The notes: generated from the sequence alone by a model not told the origin. A stretch of 64,000 nucleotides of DNA from Cellulomonas sp. JZ18 (GCF_009720485.1 NZ_CP045245.1:2604001-2668000), one strand, 5' to 3'; shown: positions 45,494 to 54,664, counted from the stretch's first letter. Numbers and translations: made by a program.

Positions 45494-46810
45494 ATGGACA
45501 CCACCGCACCCGTGCCCGGCGCCGCACCCACGGACGCCGGCTCCCCCGCCCCCGTGCGCCGGCACCGCGCGCGGTGGGCCGTCCCGGCGGCCGCGGTCGT
45601 CGCGGTCGGCGCCGCGTTCACCGCGCCGCCGCTGCTCGCGACCGCCGACACCGCCGGCCTGCCGGACGTGACGGCGCAGGAGCTGGTCACGCGCGTGCTC
45701 GAGGCCGAGCCCCAGGCGCTGTCCGGCACGGTCGTGCACACGGCCCGGCTCGGGCTGCCCGACCTCTCGCTGGCCGAGGTGGGCGGGGCCGACCCGATCG
45801 GGCTGCTCGGCGGCTCGTCGACGCTGCGCGTGTGGACCGACGGCGAGCAGCGCTCGCGCGTGTCGCTGCTCGGCCAGGCGTCGGAGTACTCCGTCGTGGC
45901 CGACGGCCCCGAGGCGTGGACGTACTCGTCGGCGGACGACGAGGTCGTGCACTACGCGCTCGCGGACGCGGACCGCGCGCGGCTGGACGCGCTCGCCGCG
46001 CAGCACGCGGCGAGCCCGGACGTCGCGGGCGACCTGCCCACGCCCGAGGAGCTGGGCCGCGCGGCGCTCGCGCGGGCGGAGCAGCACGCCACGGTCGGTG
46101 TCGACGCCGCCACGACCGTCGCCGGCCGCGACGCCTACCAGGTGGTCGTGACCCCGCGCGGTGCGGACACCCTCGTGGGGCGCGTCGTCGTCGCGGTCGA
46201 CACCGCGACGTGGACGCCGCTGCGGGTGCAGGTGTGGAGCAGCGACGACGCGGCGACGCCCGCGCTCGAGGTCGGGTTCACCGACGTGACGTTCGCGGCG
46301 CCGTCCGACCAGGTGCTGTCGTTCTCGCCGCCGCCCGGCGCGGACGTGCGCGAGGTCCTCGTGCCGCTGCCCGACGCACCGCCCGCCGCGCCCGCGGACG
46401 CCGCCGACGCGCAGGCGCTCGCCGAGGCCCTCGAGGACCCGACGGCCGAGCCGCCCCTGCCCGAGGGCGTCACGGTGACGGGCGACGGGTGGGACGCGGT
46501 CGTGCAGGTCGCCGGCGTGGACGTCGCGGGCCTGCTGGCCGCCGATCCGGCGGCGGTCGCCGGGCTCGCGGTGCCGGACAAGACGTTCGGCTCGGCGGGC
46601 GCGCAGGAGCTGTACGAGCAGTTCGTGCCGCGCGACGGCGAGGGCCCGCTGCCCGACCTGGACCAGCAGGCGCTGTACGACCAGCTGACGACGCCCGTCG
46701 AGGGCGGCCGCCTCCTGGAGTCGACCCTGCTGTCCGTGCTCGTGCTCGACGACGGGCGCGTGCTCGCCGGCGCGGTGCCCGCGCAGACCCTGCTCGACCT
46801 CGCCGGCTGA
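45494..46810 (+). CDS. LolA/RseB-like secreted or membrane-anchored protein
   Basis: A 438-residue exported protein. After about 25 residues one hydrophobic segment (WAVPAAAVVAVGAAFTAPPLLA) serves as signal or anchor; the rest has the LolA/RseB beta-sheet pattern (ALSGTVVHTARLGLPDL, STLRVWTDGEQRSRVSLL, WTYSSADDEVVHY, GRDAYQVVVTPR, VEVGFTDVTF). Such proteins in Gram-positives often feed envelope signals or carry lipids; the exact job is unknown. Divergent from the two-component operon, it is probably one of its targets. Confidence 0.8.
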   Translation: MDTTAPVPGAAPTDAGSPAPVRRHRARWAVPAAAVVAVGAAFTAPPLLATADTAGLPDVTAQELVTRVLEAEPQALSGTVVHTARLGLPDLSLAEVGGADPIGLLGGSSTLRVWTDGEQRSRVSLLGQASEYSVVADGPEAWTYSSADDEVVHYALADADRARLDALAAQHAASPDVAGDLPTPEELGRAALARAEQHATVGVDAATTVAGRDAYQVVVTPRGADTLVGRVVVAVDTATWTPLRVQVWSSDDAATPALEVGFTDVTFAAPSDQVLSFSPPPGADVREVLVPLPDAPPAAPADAADAQALAEALEDPTAEPPLPEGVTVTGDGWDAVVQVAGVDVAGLLAADPAAVAGLAVPDKTFGSAGAQELYEQFVPRDGEGPLPDLDQQALYDQLTTPVEGGRLLESTLLSVLVLDDGRVLAGAVPAQTLLDLAG

Positions 46811-46889
46811 GGCCGGCGTGGTCGCCACGGGCAGGACCGACGCGCCCGGCGCGCGTCCCGCGGTGCCGCGGGGGCAGGCTGGTGCGGTG

Positions 46890-47909
46890 ATGCGCACCGA
46901 CGAGCCCCCGCGGCCCGCCGTGCCGCGGGCCGGCGCCGCGACGGCGCCCGCCGTCGCCACCCGGGGACTGACGAAGCGGTTCGCGACCGGGCAGGTCGCC
47001 GTCGACGCGCTCGACCTGCACGTGCCGCGCGGTGCGGTGTTCGGCTTCCTCGGCCCGAACGGGTCGGGCAAGACCACGACGATCCGCATGCTGCTGGGGC
47101 TGGTGCGTCCCACCGCGGGCACGGTGCACCTGCTCGGCGAGCCCATGCCGGACGCCGGCGCGCGGGTGCTGCCCCGGGTCGGCGCGCTCGTCGAGGGCCC
47201 CGCGTTCCACCCCTACCTGTCCGGGCGCGCGAACCTCGGCCGGGTCGACGCGGCGGACGCGACGACGGACCCGCGCACCCGCACCCGACGGGTGGACGAC
47301 GCGCTGGAGCGCGTGGGCCTGACCGCCGCACGGGACAAGCGCTACCGCCAGTACTCGCTCGGCATGAAGCAGCGGCTCGGCCTGGCGGCGGCGCTGCTGC
47401 GTCCCCGGGACCTGCTGGTGCTGGACGAGCCGACGAACGGCCTGGACCCCCAGGGCACCCGCGAGGTGCGCCACCTGGTGCGCGAGCTCGCCGACGGCGG
47501 CGCGACCGTCCTCGTGTCCTCGCACCTGCTCAGCGAGATCGAGCAGGTGTGCACGCACGTCGGGATCATGGGCCGTGGCCGGCTGCTGCTGCAGGGGCCG
47601 CGCGCGGACCTGACGGCACGGCGCGGCGTGCACGTGGTGGTCCGCACCACGCCGGCCTGCGTCGAGGCGGGGGTCGCCGAGCTGCGCCGCCTGGGCCTGC
47701 CGGACGCGCGCCTCGACGCCCACGCCCCCGCCCCGGCCGACGAGCCGACGCTCGTCGCGGGCCTGCCGGACGACGCACCGCCGCCGCACGAGGTCGCGGC
47801 CGCGCTCGTGCGTGCCGGGGTGGACCTCGTCGCGTTCGACGTGCGCCGCCCGTCGCTCGAGGAGGTCTTCGTGGAGCTGACCGGGGAGGGCTTCGATGTC
47901 GCCCGCTGA
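46890..47909 (+). CDS. ABC exporter ATPase
   Basis: A 339-residue ATP-binding subunit of the CcmA/BcrA type: Walker A LGPNGSGKTTTI, signature YSLGMKQRLGLAAALL, Walker [14 protein letters not shown], switch His in SSHLLSE. The C-terminal 100 residues end RRPSLEEVFVELTGEG as in drug or bacteriocin exporters. ATG 46890 gives the compact start; GTG 46887 and GTG 46818 are alternatives. It overlaps the permease gene by 14 bases. Confidence 0.93.
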   Translation: MRTDEPPRPAVPRAGAATAPAVATRGLTKRFATGQVAVDALDLHVPRGAVFGFLGPNGSGKTTTIRMLLGLVRPTAGTVHLLGEPMPDAGARVLPRVGALVEGPAFHPYLSGRANLGRVDAADATTDPRTRTRRVDDALERVGLTAARDKRYRQYSLGMKQRLGLAAALLRPRDLLVLDEPTNGLDPQGTREVRHLVRELADGGATVLVSSHLLSEIEQVCTHVGIMGRGRLLLQGPRADLTARRGVHVVVRTTPACVEAGVAELRRLGLPDARLDAHAPAPADEPTLVAGLPDDAPPPHEVAAALVRAGVDLVAFDVRRPSLEEVFVELTGEGFDVAR

Positions 47910-48795
47910 GACGGCGACCGCCGCCGCGCCGCCGCCGGGGTCGCCCACCGCACCGGACGACGCCGCCCCGCGCCGCGGCGCGCTGGGCCGCCTGCTGCGC
48001 TCCGAGCTGGGCCTGGTGCTCGGGCGACGGCGCAACGTCGTGCTGCTCGTCGGGCTCGCCCTCGTGCCCGTGCTGCTCGGGCTCGTCCTGTTCCTCACGC
48101 AGGACACGGCGCTGGCCGGGCAGGGGCCGCCGTTCGTCACGCGCGTGACGGGCAACGGCCTGTTCCTCGTCGTCGCGTCGCTGTTCCTGTGCCTGCCGTT
48201 CCTGCTGCCGCTGACCATCGGCATCACGGCGGGCGACGCCGTGGCGGGCGAAGCGGCCGCCGGCACCCTGCGGTACCTGCTGGTCGTGCCCGTCGCGCGC
48301 GGCCGGCTGCTGCTCGTCAAGGCGGTCGCGGCGCTGGCGTTCGCGGCCGCGGCGGTGCTCGCGATCGCGCTCGTGGGCCTCGTCGTCGGGGCCGTGCTGT
48401 TCGGGCTCGGGGACCTCACGCTGCTGTCGGGCGACACGATCCCGCTGGCGGCCGGCGTGCTGCGGGTCGCGGGCGTCGTCGCGTACGTCGGGCTGTCGAT
48501 GACGGGGCTGGTCGCGGTGGGGCTGTTCTTCTCGACGCTGACCGAGGTGCCGGTCGGCGCGATGGCGGCGACCGTCGTCGTGGCGGTCGTCTCGAGCGTG
48601 CTCGGGCAGCTGCCGCAGCTGGCGGCGATCCACCCGTTCCTGCTCACGACGCACTGGTTCGACTTCGCCGAGATGCTGCGCGTCCAGCCGGACGTGGGCG
48701 TGCTCGCCGAGGGCCTGGGCGTGCAGGCGGCGTGGGTCGCGGTGTTCGGCTCCCTCGCCTGGGCCCGGTTCACGACCGCGGACGTCTCGTCCTGA
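47896..48795 (+). CDS. ABC exporter permease (ABC-2 type)
   Basis: A 299-residue membrane subunit with six helices (VVLLVGLALVPVLLGLVLFL, LFLVVASLFLCLPFLLPLTIGI and others) and the ABC-2 loop DAVAGEAAAGTLRYLLVVPVARGRLLLVK. Begins inside the 3' end of the ATPase gene. The pair follows the LolA-like gene by 80 bases and may share its promoter. Confidence 0.92.
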   Translation: MSPAETATAAAPPPGSPTAPDDAAPRRGALGRLLRSELGLVLGRRRNVVLLVGLALVPVLLGLVLFLTQDTALAGQGPPFVTRVTGNGLFLVVASLFLCLPFLLPLTIGITAGDAVAGEAAAGTLRYLLVVPVARGRLLLVKAVAALAFAAAAVLAIALVGLVVGAVLFGLGDLTLLSGDTIPLAAGVLRVAGVVAYVGLSMTGLVAVGLFFSTLTEVPVGAMAATVVVAVVSSVLGQLPQLAAIHPFLLTTHWFDFAEMLRVQPDVGVLAEGLGVQAAWVAVFGSLAWARFTTADVSS

Positions 48796-48847
48796 GGACG
48801 ACGTCCGCCCGCGCGGACGCCCGCGCCCGGGTGCCAGACTCGCCCCC

Positions 48848-49522
48848 ATGACGATCTTCGGACCGGCCGTCGACCGACCGGACGGCCTGACCTACGCCGT
48901 CGTGCTCACGCGCGCCGACCGGGACGCGGTCGTCGCCGCCCTGACGGCGGAGCGCTTCAGCGGCTGGGTCGGCCCGGCCGAGGACGGCTGGGTGGTCGCC
49001 GTGCCGGAGGCGCCCCTCGGGCACGTCGCGGCGCGCCGCCAGCACGTCGAGGACCTCACCGTGACGCTGGCGGCCGCCCTCGCCGGCCCGGTGGTCACCG
49101 TGCTCGTCACGCGGGACGAGCTCATGGAGCTGTGGGCGTGGGACGGGCCGCAGGAGCTCGTCGCGTACGTGTCGGACCCCGCCAAGGCCGACCCCGACGA
49201 CGAGACGGCCATGTGGTCGGGCCCGCGCGGGGCGCACGCGGCGCCGGCGCTCGCCGCCCTCTCCGGGCGGCCCGACGCGGCGGACGACGTCCGCGAGCTG
49301 CTCGGCGAGGAGCTGGGCGAGTCCGAGCAGGAGTCCGAGCGGCTCATGGCGCTCGCCCGCCTGCTCGGCTGGCCGGAGTGGCTCGTCGCCGTGGACTCGC
49401 TGCCGCGGCGCGTGCCCGGCGGTCCGGACGCGTCGGCGTTCCTGCGTCTGCGGGTGGGGCGCACGGGGCCGGCGGGCGTGCTCGCGGCGCGGGCCGCGCG
49501 CGTGGTCCGCCGCGACGCCTGA
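48848..49522 (+). CDS. Conserved hypothetical protein
   Basis: A 224-residue soluble protein, rich in Ala, Asp and Glu, with no signal or membrane segment. It begins MTIFGPAVDRPDGLTYAVVLTRADRDAVVAAL and ends in an Arg/Ala-rich helix. The middle has an acidic helix EELGESEQESERLMALARLLGWPEWL. No known motif. It lies between the ABC exporter and the AraC gene, with its own start spaced 52 bases after the permease stop. Confidence 0.75.
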   Translation: MTIFGPAVDRPDGLTYAVVLTRADRDAVVAALTAERFSGWVGPAEDGWVVAVPEAPLGHVAARRQHVEDLTVTLAAALAGPVVTVLVTRDELMELWAWDGPQELVAYVSDPAKADPDDETAMWSGPRGAHAAPALAALSGRPDAADDVRELLGEELGESEQESERLMALARLLGWPEWLVAVDSLPRRVPGGPDASAFLRLRVGRTGPAGVLAARAARVVRRDA

Positions 49523-49571
49523 CCCCCTGCGGCGGTTGGGCGCACGGCGTCCGACGCGGCAGGCTGGGCCC

Positions 49572-50018
49572 GTGACCGTCACCCGGGACGACGCCCGCCT
49601 GCGTGAGCTCGTGCTGCTGCGCCGCGTGCGGGACCGGATCGACCGCGACTACGCCCAGCCGCTGGACGTCGAGGCGCTCGCGCGCGACGTGCACCTGTCG
49701 GCCGGGCACCTGAGCCGGCGCTTCCGCGCGGTGTACGGCGAGTCGCCCTACAGCTACCTCATGACGCGGCGCATCGAGCGGGCCATGACGCTGCTGCGCC
49801 GCGGCGACCTGTCCGTCACGGACGTGTGCTTCGCCGTCGGCTGCTCGTCCCTCGGCACGTTCAGCACCCGCTTCTCCGAGCTCGTGGGGATGTCGCCGAG
49901 CGCCTACCGGCGGCGCGCCGCCGACGACGGGCGCGGGCTCCTCCCGTGCGTCGCGAAGCAGGTGATGCGACCGGTCAGGAATCGAGAAGCGCCCCGCACC
50001 GGTGGGTCCCTAGCGTGA
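49572..50018 (+). CDS. AraC-family regulator (HTH domain only)
   Basis: A 148-residue protein consisting almost wholly of the double helix-turn-helix (DYAQPLDVEALARDVHLSAGHLSRRFRAVYGESPYSYLMTRRIERAMTLL, then SVTDVCFAVGCSSLGTFSTRFSELVGMSPSAYRRR). No sensor domain. The following VOC gene may start at a GTG overlapping its stop (GTGA), so the two form an operon; this AraC-VOC pairing is common in actinobacteria and suggests the regulator controls the VOC protein. Confidence 0.93.
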   Translation: MTVTRDDARLRELVLLRRVRDRIDRDYAQPLDVEALARDVHLSAGHLSRRFRAVYGESPYSYLMTRRIERAMTLLRRGDLSVTDVCFAVGCSSLGTFSTRFSELVGMSPSAYRRRAADDGRGLLPCVAKQVMRPVRNREAPRTGGSLA

Positions 50019-50023
50019 GCGGC

Positions 50024-50434
50024 ATGGACCTCACCATCCACTCCGCCTTCCTGCCCGTCGAGGACCCGGACGAGTCGCTCGCGTTCTACCGCGACGTCCT
50101 CGGCTTCGAGGTCCGCCTCGACGTCGGCCACGGGACGATGCGCTGGATCACCGTCGGCCCACCGTCGCAGCCGCAGACGTCGATCGTCCTCTACCCGCCG
50201 TCGGCGATGCCCGGCCTCACGGACGACGAGCGGCGCACCCTGGCCGAGCTCATGGCCAAGGGCAGCTACGCGTCGATCGTGCTCGGCACCTCCGACCTCG
50301 ACGCGACGTTCGCGCGCATGGAGGAGGCCGGCGCCGAGGTCCTGCAGGAGCCGGTCGACCAGCCGTACGGGCTGCGCGACTGCGCCTTCCGCGACCCGGC
50401 GGGGAACATGATCCGCATCAACCAGCTCGCCTGA
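50024..50434 (+). CDS. VOC (glyoxalase/bleomycin-resistance fold) protein
   Basis: A 136-residue metal-binding fold made of two beta-alpha-beta-beta-beta modules: HSAFLPVEDPDESLAFYRDVLGFEVRLD first, YASIVLGTSDLDATFARMEEAGAEVLQEPVDQPYGLRDCAFRDPAGNMIRINQ second. Members bind drugs, cleave lactoylglutathione, or act as dioxygenases; which is unknown. ATG 50024, or GTG 50015 which would overlap the AraC stop. Converges on acylphosphatase. Confidence 0.9.
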   Translation: MDLTIHSAFLPVEDPDESLAFYRDVLGFEVRLDVGHGTMRWITVGPPSQPQTSIVLYPPSAMPGLTDDERRTLAELMAKGSYASIVLGTSDLDATFARMEEAGAEVLQEPVDQPYGLRDCAFRDPAGNMIRINQLA

Positions 50435-50451
50435 CGCGGCGGCGCGGGCGG

Positions 50452-50730
50452 CTACGGCTCGACGACGAACCCGCGGTCCCCGGCGGGCGGCTCCTCAATC
50501 ACGTCCGCCGAGGCGACCGACGCCCCGGACGGCCCGTGCGCGCACCACGAGACCAGCGCGTCCACGGCGTCCGGGGCGCCCTCCGCCACGGCCTCGACCG
50601 ACCCGTCCGCGCGGTTGGCGACCCAGCCGCGCACGCCGAGGCGCTCGGCCTCGCGCGCGCACGACCAGCGGAACCCGACGCCCTGCACGACGCCGCGCAC
50701 CCGCACGCGCACCCGCCGGACGTCGCTCAC
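50452..50730 (-). CDS. acyP: Acylphosphatase
   Basis: A 92-residue enzyme hydrolysing acyl phosphates. The catalytic Arg21 lies in VVQGVGFRWS and the catalytic Asn39 in GWVANRADGSVEAVAEG. GTG at 50730 overlaps the stop of the SpoIIE-type phosphatase gene (GTGA), so they are coupled. Confidence 0.94.
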   Translation of the reverse strand: MSDVRRVRVRVRGVVQGVGFRWSCAREAERLGVRGWVANRADGSVEAVAEGAPDAVDALVSWCAHGPSGASVASADVIEEPPAGDRGFVVEP

Positions 50731-52538
50731 GCCGCGCCCTCGCGCTCGGCGCGCAGCGCCGCCACCACCGCGCCGGCCGCGTCGTGGGCGGGCCAGCGCG
50801 GGGCCGGCACGGCCCGCGCGGCCGTGCCGGGCGCGGCAGCCGCCGCGGGCGACGGCGCGGCGACGCGGTGCACGACGAGCACGGTGTCGTCGGCGGAGCC
50901 CTCGGGCGCCATCCGGGCCAGCAGCTCGTCCGCGAGCGCGTCCGGGGAGGCGTCGACGGGCAGGTCCGCGAGCACCGTGGCGAGCAGGTCGAGCCGCTCG
51001 CGCAGACCGGCACCCCGGCGCTCCAGCAGCCCGTCGGTGCACAGCACGAGCACGTCGCCCGCGTCGACGGGCACCACGGCCTGCGGCCGGGGCCCCGCCG
51101 GCACCGTCAGCGGGCGTCCGCGTCCGCCCGCGAGCCACGTCACGGTGCGGTCGGCGTGCAGGACGACCCCGGGCGGGTGCCCGGCCGAGGAGTACGTGAA
51201 CGTCCCGGCGTCGGGGTCCACCACGCCGCACAGCACGGTCGCCATCTCGGCCCCGGGCAGCGTGCGCGCGAACGCGTCCAGCCCGTCCAGGACGTCGGCC
51301 GGCCGGGCGGTGCGCAGGAGCAGCGCCCGCGCCGCGCTGCGCAGCTGCCCCATGCGGGACGCCGCCTCCAGGCCGTGACCGACGCAGTCGCCGACGACGA
51401 TCCCGAGCGGGCCGCCGTGCGGGCCGTCGTGCGCACCGTCGAGCGGGCCGTCGTGCCACCCGTCGTGCCCGGCGTCCTCCGCGTCCGGTCCCCCGCCCAG
51501 CTCGACCACGTCGTACCAGTCGCCCCCGACGGTGAGGTCGCGCACCGCGGGCACGTACCGCGTCGCGACGTCCTCCCGTGCGACCTGCGGCTCGAGCATC
51601 GCGTGCTGCAGCACGTCCGAGACGCGCGTGACGGCGGCGACCTGCCGCTCGAGCCGCAGCGCGGACGTGACCGCCGCCGTGATCGTGTCCGCGACCACGC
51701 GGGCGAAGGCACGCGTCTGGTCGTCCACCGGTCGCAGCGGGCTCAGCCGCAGCACGACCGCCCCGGTGCGGCGGTCGGTCTCCGTGAGGCGGATCGGCAG
51801 CACCAGGACGTGCCCGTCCTCGACGACCCGCCCCGCCGCGACCGCCTCGGCCACCAGCGGGCGCGCCGCGCCGGCCGGCGTGGCGGAGGCGCCGACGACC
51901 TCCACCTCCCCCGGCCGTCCGAGGTGCACCTGCACCGCCACGACGTCCGGCCCGCCGTCCAGCAGCGCGACCGCGGCCGTCACGACCCCCGCGACCGTGC
52001 TCGGCGCGCCCTGCAGCGTGCGCGACAGCTCGGCCAGCAGCCGCACCCGGCGCTGCTCCACGACGAGGTGCGTGGTGTCGCTCGCGATGTCGAGCAGGCC
52101 CGCGACGCGCCCCTGCGCGTCGCGCAGCGGGCTGTACGAGTACGTGAAGAACGTCTCCTCGTCGAAGCCCGAGCGGTGCATGACGAGCCGCTGGTCCGCC
52201 ACCCACGTCGGCCGCCCGTGGTCGAGGACCTCCCGCAGGAGCGGCGCGATGTCGTCCCACACCTCGGGCCAGACCTGCGCGAGCGGGGCACCCATGGCGG
52301 ACGGGTGCTTGCGGGTGCCGAGGATCTCCCGGTAGCCGTCGTTGTAGAGCATCGTCAGCGCCGGCCCCCACGTGACCAGCACGGGGAAGCGCGTGCTCAG
52401 GCACAGCTCGACGGCCGCCCGCAGCCCCGCGGGCCACGTCGCCGGCGCACCGAGCGGCGTCGCCGTCCAGTCGGTCGCGCGCACGAGCTCGCCCATCGGG
52501 TCGCGCGCGGTGGCGCGCAGGAACCAGGGCGATCGCAC
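50727..52538 (-). CDS. PAS-GAF-SpoIIE (PP2C) phosphatase
   Basis: A 603-residue signalling phosphatase: PAS domain at about 25-160 (FPVLVTWGPALTMLYNDGYREILG), GAF-like domain at about 165-315, and a SpoIIE-type PP2C domain from 320 with VGGDWYDVVELGG, VVGDCVGHGLEAA, YSSAGHPPGVV and CTDGLLERRG, which hold the metal-binding Asp residues. A His/Gly/Asp-rich insert (HDGWHDGPLDGAHDGPHGGP) lies in the catalytic domain. Such enzymes dephosphorylate STAS-type antagonists; a STAS protein is encoded at 32.3 kb. GTG start at 52538. Confidence 0.92.
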   Translation of the reverse strand: MRSPWFLRATARDPMGELVRATDWTATPLGAPATWPAGLRAAVELCLSTRFPVLVTWGPALTMLYNDGYREILGTRKHPSAMGAPLAQVWPEVWDDIAPLLREVLDHGRPTWVADQRLVMHRSGFDEETFFTYSYSPLRDAQGRVAGLLDIASDTTHLVVEQRRVRLLAELSRTLQGAPSTVAGVVTAAVALLDGGPDVVAVQVHLGRPGEVEVVGASATPAGAARPLVAEAVAAGRVVEDGHVLVLPIRLTETDRRTGAVVLRLSPLRPVDDQTRAFARVVADTITAAVTSALRLERQVAAVTRVSDVLQHAMLEPQVAREDVATRYVPAVRDLTVGGDWYDVVELGGGPDAEDAGHDGWHDGPLDGAHDGPHGGPLGIVVGDCVGHGLEAASRMGQLRSAARALLLRTARPADVLDGLDAFARTLPGAEMATVLCGVVDPDAGTFTYSSAGHPPGVVLHADRTVTWLAGGRGRPLTVPAGPRPQAVVPVDAGDVLVLCTDGLLERRGAGLRERLDLLATVLADLPVDASPDALADELLARMAPEGSADDTVLVVHRVAAPSPAAAAAPGTAARAVPAPRWPAHDAAGAVVAALRAEREGAA

Positions 52539-52655
52539 GTCAGGACCCTAACCAAGGCGGGGACGCGGCGCCCGTGACGTCGCCCGGACGCCGCGGCACG
52601 CCGCCCCGGTGGCGCACCGGCCGCGCCCCACCGTCGGGACCGGCAGGATGGCGGG

Positions 52656-54035
52656 GTGAGCGTCTCCGGCACCGACCAGCCCCGCGTCCTGCGCAGCGCC
52701 CTGCTCGTCGACTTCGACAACGTGTACATCGGCCTCAAGCGGCTGGACCCGGCGGCGGCGGAGGCGTTCGCGACGAACCCCGGCCACTGGCTCGCGGAGC
52801 TCGCGCAGGGCGCCGACACCGACGGCGAGGTCACCCGCCGCTTCCTGGTGCGTGCGTGCTACCTCAACCCCTCCGTGTACGCCCGCTACCGGCCCAACTT
52901 CACCCGCGCCGGGTTCCGCGTCGTGGACTGCCCGTCGCTGACCCAGCAGGGCAAGAGCAGCGCCGACATCAACCTCGTGCTCGACGCGGTGGACGCGCTG
53001 GCCGCGCCCACGCGGTACGACGAGTTCGTCATCGTCTCCGCCGACGCCGACTTCACGCCCCTCGCCCAGCGCTGCCGCGCCGACGACCGTCGCGTCACGA
53101 TCATCACCGCGAGCCCGGCCGCGAGCGCGTACCGGTCGGTCGCCGACGGCGTCGTCGGGGCCGACGCGCTGGCGGACCTCGTCACGCAGACCGCCTCGGC
53201 ACTCGACGCCGAGGGGGCGGCCTCACCGTCCGGGACGGCCCCCGAGGTGCCCGCGCAGCGCACGCCGGCCCGGGACGAGGACGCCGCCCCGGTGCCGCCC
53301 GAACCCGCGCCGACGCCCGCCGCCGGCGACGCCACGTCGTCGGGTGCGCAGCCGGCCGTCGAGGGGGCGCGCCCGGCCGCGGCGCCGGTGACGGGGCCCA
53401 CGGAGTCGCGCGCACGGCGGGCGGTCCGACGGCACGTGCGCACGGCGGACCGGCCCGTGCCGATGGGCGCGGTGGCGCAGGTCGCCCTCACCGCGGACCC
53501 GTCGCTGTCGTCGACGCAGTGGGGCGGCGCGGGCGGCTTCACGGCCTGGCTCGCCCGCTCGCTGCCCGACCTCGCGGTGTCGACGCGGCCGCCGGGCCAC
53601 GTGTGGGACCCGCGCCGCTTCGGCGAGGCGGACCTGCCGGGGGCGGTCGCGGACACGGACCCGACGGAGCTGCAGAAGCAGGTCATCGCGGTGACGGACA
53701 CGCCGGGGCTGAGCCAGGAGCACTACCGCGTGCTGCTCGAGCGGCTCGCCGGCGACCTGGCCGAGCACCCGTTCGAGCGCGTGGGCACGTCGCGCCGCGT
53801 GCACGAGGCGTGCCAGCAGGCGGGTGCGAAGGTGGGCCGCTCGACCGTGAACTTCGTCGTGTCGGGCGTGCTGTACACGGGCCTGTCGCTGTCCGAGCCG
53901 CGCACCGCGCGCGAGCTGGCGTCCGCGTGGGCGGACAACGTGATCGGGCTGTGCCGAGGTGCGCGCATGGAGCTGACGAGCGGTGACGCGCAGGCCATCC
54001 GCACGTGGGTCGGCGGGGGCCTCGCGGACTCCTGA
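52656..54035 (+). CDS. NYN-domain ribonuclease-like protein with OST-HTH-like C terminus
   Basis: A 459-residue protein. Residues 10-175 form a NYN/PIN-like domain with the conserved acids in SALLVDFDNVYI (Asp19, Asp21), SSADINLVLDAVD (about 105) and IVSADADFTPL (about 129-131), as in LabA/MARF1-type RNases. A Pro/Ala linker of about 65 residues follows, then two segments (AVRRHVRTADRPVPMGAVAQVALTADPSL and LLERLAGDLAEHPFERVGTSRRVHEAC) that look like winged OST-HTH/LOTUS domains. RNA cleavage is inferred. GTG at 52656. Confidence 0.85.
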   Translation: MSVSGTDQPRVLRSALLVDFDNVYIGLKRLDPAAAEAFATNPGHWLAELAQGADTDGEVTRRFLVRACYLNPSVYARYRPNFTRAGFRVVDCPSLTQQGKSSADINLVLDAVDALAAPTRYDEFVIVSADADFTPLAQRCRADDRRVTIITASPAASAYRSVADGVVGADALADLVTQTASALDAEGAASPSGTAPEVPAQRTPARDEDAAPVPPEPAPTPAAGDATSSGAQPAVEGARPAAAPVTGPTESRARRAVRRHVRTADRPVPMGAVAQVALTADPSLSSTQWGGAGGFTAWLARSLPDLAVSTRPPGHVWDPRRFGEADLPGAVADTDPTELQKQVIAVTDTPGLSQEHYRVLLERLAGDLAEHPFERVGTSRRVHEACQQAGAKVGRSTVNFVVSGVLYTGLSLSEPRTARELASAWADNVIGLCRGARMELTSGDAQAIRTWVGGGLADS

Positions 54036-54120
54036 GCACCGCCCGGGCGCGACGCGGGCGTGCGGCGCGCCCGCCGCAGGCGCCGCCCCCGTGGCGGATC
54101 GGTCGGGCAGCGGGCAGCGG

Positions 54121-54154
54121 ACGGCCCGGCCGCCCCGCGGGGCGACCGGGCCGT
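54121..54154. terminator. Bidirectional terminator between the NYN and DUF5684 genes
   Basis: ACGGCCCGG (54121-54129) pairs with CCGGGCCGT (54146-54154), with an inner stem CGCCCC/GGGGCG (54131-54136 with 54139-54144). It lies between converging genes. Confidence 0.7.
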
Positions 54155-54172
54155 GGGACGGACGAGGGCGGG

Positions 54173-54592
54173 TCAGGCGACGGCGGGAGCGGCCGCCGGC
54201 TGCGCGGCGGCGGGGCCGCGGTAGGTGCTGCCGTCGAGCCACAGGACGTACAGGAAGATCAGCGGCAGCAGCACGAGGCCCACCGTGAAGCCCGGGCCGT
54301 GCCCGAACGACTTCGACACGTCGTTCCACAGGACGATGAGCACGACGACGTTGACGACCGGCACCAGCAGGAGCAGGAACCACCACAGCGGGCGGCCCGC
54401 GATCTTGAGCAGGACGAACGTGTTGAGGATCGGCACGAAGCCCTGCCAGCCGGGCTCGCCGGCCTTGCGGAAGACGCCGGCCGTGGGCAGGCCGGCGATC
54501 ACGATCCCGAAGATCGCGGCGACGACGGTGCCGACGAGGGTGCCGATCGCGACGGCCGGGTCCGCCGACGTGGTGGTGAGTGCGGTGAGCAT
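54173..54592 (-). CDS. DUF5684 membrane protein
   Basis: A 139-residue protein with about four helices and the family signature GVFRKAGEPGWQGFVPILNTFVLLKIAGRPLWWFLLLLVPVVNVVVLIVLWNDVSKSFG. Function unknown; relatives are sometimes linked to signal peptidases. ATG at 54592; the tail is Ala/Pro-rich. Divergent promoters are not shared: the upstream gene is on the same strand, 72 bases away. Confidence 0.88.
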   Translation of the reverse strand: MLTALTTTSADPAVAIGTLVGTVVAAIFGIVIAGLPTAGVFRKAGEPGWQGFVPILNTFVLLKIAGRPLWWFLLLLVPVVNVVVLIVLWNDVSKSFGHGPGFTVGLVLLPLIFLYVLWLDGSTYRGPAAAQPAAAPAVA

Positions 54593-54664
54593 GGCGCGAA
54601 CCGTAGCGGGGTGCGTGTCCCGTTCGTGCCGTTTGTCCAGGAACGCCCCCCGAACGGCGCAACG

